DNA from: Corynebacterium vitaeruminis DSM 20294 | GTDB lineage: Bacteria > Actinomycetota > Actinomycetes > Mycobacteriales > Mycobacteriaceae | Assembly (NCBI RefSeq): GCF_000550805.1 | Contig: NZ_CP004353.1 | Span: 620,001 to 684,000, forward strand | DNA: 64,000 bases | Direction: 5' to 3' | Part shown: positions 63,101 through 64,000 of the stretch, piece by piece | Layout of the letters: every line of letters begins with the position of its first letter | Numbering within the stretch: position 1 is the stretch's first letter | Program-made: the position numbers and the translations under genes | Notes under the pieces: generated by a model | Told to the model about the DNA's origin: nothing | What the model saw: the letters and a program-made list of their open reading frames with translations, nothing else | The model's database searches: none

Positions 63101-63392
63101 CATCGTGCGCGGCCGCATGGACGCCGTCTTCCAGTCGGAGGAGGGGCGCTGGCAGATCATCGACTGGAAGACCGGCCACCGTCCCACCGCCGCGCAGATG
63201 CTCGCGACCCGGATCCAGCTGGCCGTCTACCGGCTCGCCTGGTCGCGCCTGAAGGGCGTCGCGGAGGCGGATATCGACGCGGCCTTCTACTACGTGATGG
63301 ACGGCGAGCTGGTGTCTCCGCCCGACCTGCCGGGTGAGGAGGAGCTGGCCAGGCTTCTGAAGGAGTCGAGCTCCGAGCCGTCGGGGCAGTAG
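60141..63392 (+). CDS. adnB: AdnB-type ATP-dependent helicase-nuclease subunit
   Basis: A 1083-residue UvrD-type helicase fused to a RecB-type nuclease. The motor is complete: Q motif FPPTPQQAAVI, Walker A GAGAGKTETM (Lys47), Ia TFTRKAAQQL, motif II VVMLDEYQDTSHAQRVLL, III VGDPMQSIYGWRG, V TIHKAKGLEWDIV and VI LFYVALTRSERRL. The nuclease has RGTAFHQWLED, RGRMDAVF, WQIIDWKTG and RIQLAVYRLAW; no Fe-S cysteines are seen here, unlike in AdnA. It starts at GTG 60141, overlapping adnA. With AdnA it unwinds and degrades broken DNA ends. Confidence 0.93.
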   Translation: MTTKPVVDPIELSKLLGQKFPPTPQQAAVISAELGPMLVVAGAGAGKTETMAARVVWLVANGLIRPDQVLGLTFTRKAAQQLGQRIRDRLERLAGIEELPDLDPTGELAHSLQAITPQVATYDSFAGTLMREFGLLLPMEPTSRMINATELYQRAHRIVSTYSGTVSTTNGLDDVIKKVLALSSEMDNHMVSPADIAEETYPFVRLFDELPTANGKAAALTRDQNKWRDAQLLRVELLDLVRLLKEDLAENKLITFGEQMSLAARLAESNPAVGEQLRRRFKVVMLDEYQDTSHAQRVLLRSLFAGSAVTAVGDPMQSIYGWRGATAANLERFVTDFAAGEEPAPKKELTVSFRNPPEVLDLANRVSATVLEKPGHGPRTVAPLSPRPGAGEGTVELAFFETEDDELGFVAEQMAEEYSRRGEKEKPFTAAVLVRKNSQAQPIAEALAARGVPVEVVGTSGLVDVPEIQDLIAAATMLVRPWDSAAAMRLLMGPRVGLGVNDLKALAARAANLSGRSTERVVYSNDPLERLEQIIAEQQAQEPETVVGLADALADLGEPERYSEEGYARLKEFASILRYLRTYCLGQSLPDLFADIENQLGLRTEVLTRQDPHADGAVGTSQLMRFFDVVAEFAAVPGATLPAFLDYLALSRDQEDGLAPAEVQVRSDRVQVLTIHKAKGLEWDIVSVLGTDSNTYKAKAETWLTMPDKIPSTLRGDAAESPTETGAPVLDLTEVENRTELTKAIKEHLDDHRNASAEESTRLFYVALTRSERRLMVTAHGKTGTKKGVQPYENLALLRDTAPERVVEWYEGEVGSDGSDASAPPEGIFQSGWNPRGMEEVRAAMADLPELSREKEIYTTWEKEVAALIEEYSAAQAPVVEVELSRELTATDMVALKDNPEQFARRQRRPVPFKPNTYAKRGTAFHQWLEDRAGATALLDVDELPGIDEELGDADLAALKEAFLASEWADRAPKFVEHPFEVSIGGIIVRGRMDAVFQSEEGRWQIIDWKTGHRPTAAQMLATRIQLAVYRLAWSRLKGVAEADIDAAFYYVMDGELVSPPDLPGEEELARLLKESSSEPSGQ

Positions 63393-63474
63393 TATGACAG
63401 AATACGTCTGGCGTCGGCGCCCAGCTGGCTGCCTCGTGCACGCCCTGCCCCTCAACCTCGAAATGTGATTTCCC

Positions 63475-64000
63475 ATGGCCAACCGCTACCTGCAGCGATT
63501 CAACCGGGTCGACGAGCTCAACGACCTGCCGGAGCACTCGCTCCTGCACGTCATCGGCCTGCCCAGCAGGGGAGTGGCCAGCCCGGTCAAGCTCATTGCG
63601 CAGCGCTTCGCCTACGCGTTGGGGCTGGTCATCGCGGTGGCGCTCATCGTGTACTTCGACAAGGGGGGCTACACGGAGCCGCTGACCTTCATCGACGCCC
63701 TGTACTACTCGGCCGTGTCGCTGTCGACCACCGGCTACGGCGACATCACACCCATCACGCAGCAGGCGCGCTTGCTCAACATCATCATCATTACCCCGTT
63801 GCGCCTGCTGTTCGTCGTCCTCTTGGTCGGCACGACGCTGTCGGTGCTCACGGAGGAGTCGCGGAAAGCGTGGCAGATTCAGCGCTGGAGGAAACGCATG
63901 CGTAATCACACCGTCGTCATCGGTTACGGCACGAAGGGCCGCTCGGCGGTCGCTGCTTTGCTTGCCGACGGAGTCCTGCCCAAGGACATCGTGGTCGTGG
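63475..64000 (+). CDS. Potassium channel with RCK/TrkA-N domain (partial)
   Basis: From the ATG at 63475 the protein reads MANRYLQRFNRVDELNDLPEHS, then hydrophobic helix 1 (LGLVIAVALIVYF), a pore region with filter STTGYGDITP, and helix 2 (LLNIIIITPLRLLFVVLLVGTTLSVL). It then begins an RCK domain (HTVVIGYGTKGRSAVAALLA). The window ends there. It is a 2-TM, KcsA/MthK-type K+ channel, possibly regulated by NAD(H). The place after adnB is the one Rv3200c holds. No good ribosome-binding site is seen before the ATG, so an upstream start or leaderless mRNA is possible. Confidence 0.85.
   Translation, partial: MANRYLQRFNRVDELNDLPEHSLLHVIGLPSRGVASPVKLIAQRFAYALGLVIAVALIVYFDKGGYTEPLTFIDALYYSAVSLSTTGYGDITPITQQARLLNIIIITPLRLLFVVLLVGTTLSVLTEESRKAWQIQRWRKRMRNHTVVIGYGTKGRSAVAALLADGVLPKDIVVV

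Overview
The window is a high-GC actinobacterial chromosome segment, almost certainly Corynebacterium or a close relative. It carries MtrA-MtrB-LpqB, two WhiB proteins, SigH with a zinc anti-sigma factor, a single-polypeptide type I fatty acid synthase, an AdnA/AdnB-type helicase-nuclease pair, a WbbL-type rhamnosyltransferase, the mannose-activation genes and the 24-residue ribosomal protein bL37. From memory of gene orders, the backbone is collinear with M. tuberculosis Rv3200c-Rv3268 and with C. glutamicum around cg0831-cg0890. Many genes look leaderless, with a TANNNT hexamer 6-8 nt before the start codon.

Layout. 1-2.4 kb: a minus-strand operon with a persulfide-sensor-type CsoR/CstR repressor, a CoA-disulfide-reductase/rhodanese fusion and a small Cys-rich protein, behind a promoter flanked by two near-identical operators. 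2.7-6.0 kb: a trehalose/maltose-type ABC importer without its ATPase. 6.2-17.4 kb: cell-envelope sugar genes (LCP ligase, wbbL, NDP-sugar pyrophosphorylase, phosphomannomutase, TobH-like protein, manA) mixed with whiB2 and small conserved genes. 18.6-31.1 kb: ahcY, tmk, mtrA, mtrB, lpqB, comF-like, hpf, secA and conserved small genes. 31.4-35 kb: a ferredoxin-type reductase, an acyl desaturase and an Old Yellow Enzyme. 35.1-39.7 kb: rsgA-aroA, a SRAP protein, a YbaK protein, sigH-rshA. 39.8-48.6 kb: the 8.8-kb fas gene. 48.8-57 kb: bL37, whiB1, a membrane protein, a beta-propeller protein, rhlE, DUF3107, a DUF3152 metalloprotease and a luciferase-like oxidoreductase with its FMN reductase. 57-63.4 kb: adnA-adnB. 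The window ends inside a K+ channel gene.

How the genes work together. The envelope genes make GDP-mannose and polymer-linker precursors and attach polymers to the wall. MtrAB-LpqB senses envelope state. SecA exports proteins. FAS-I and the desaturase with its reductase make and modify acyl chains, and both carry TACG-rich inverted repeats in their promoters. SigH/RshA, WhiB1/2, the sulfide operon and the two flavin-enzyme loci form a redox-stress layer. AdnAB processes double-strand breaks.

The observation least explained by genes is a dispersed motif, GGCGTCGAYAAGCRAAAGC or close variants, present about 15 times, mostly between genes or at gene ends and sometimes beside terminator hairpins. 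Other points of interest are a bidirectional promoter between aroA and the SRAP gene, a probable ATT start for mtrB, an AdnA motor lacking its Walker-A lysine, and a leader peptide inside an operator upstream of the OYE gene.
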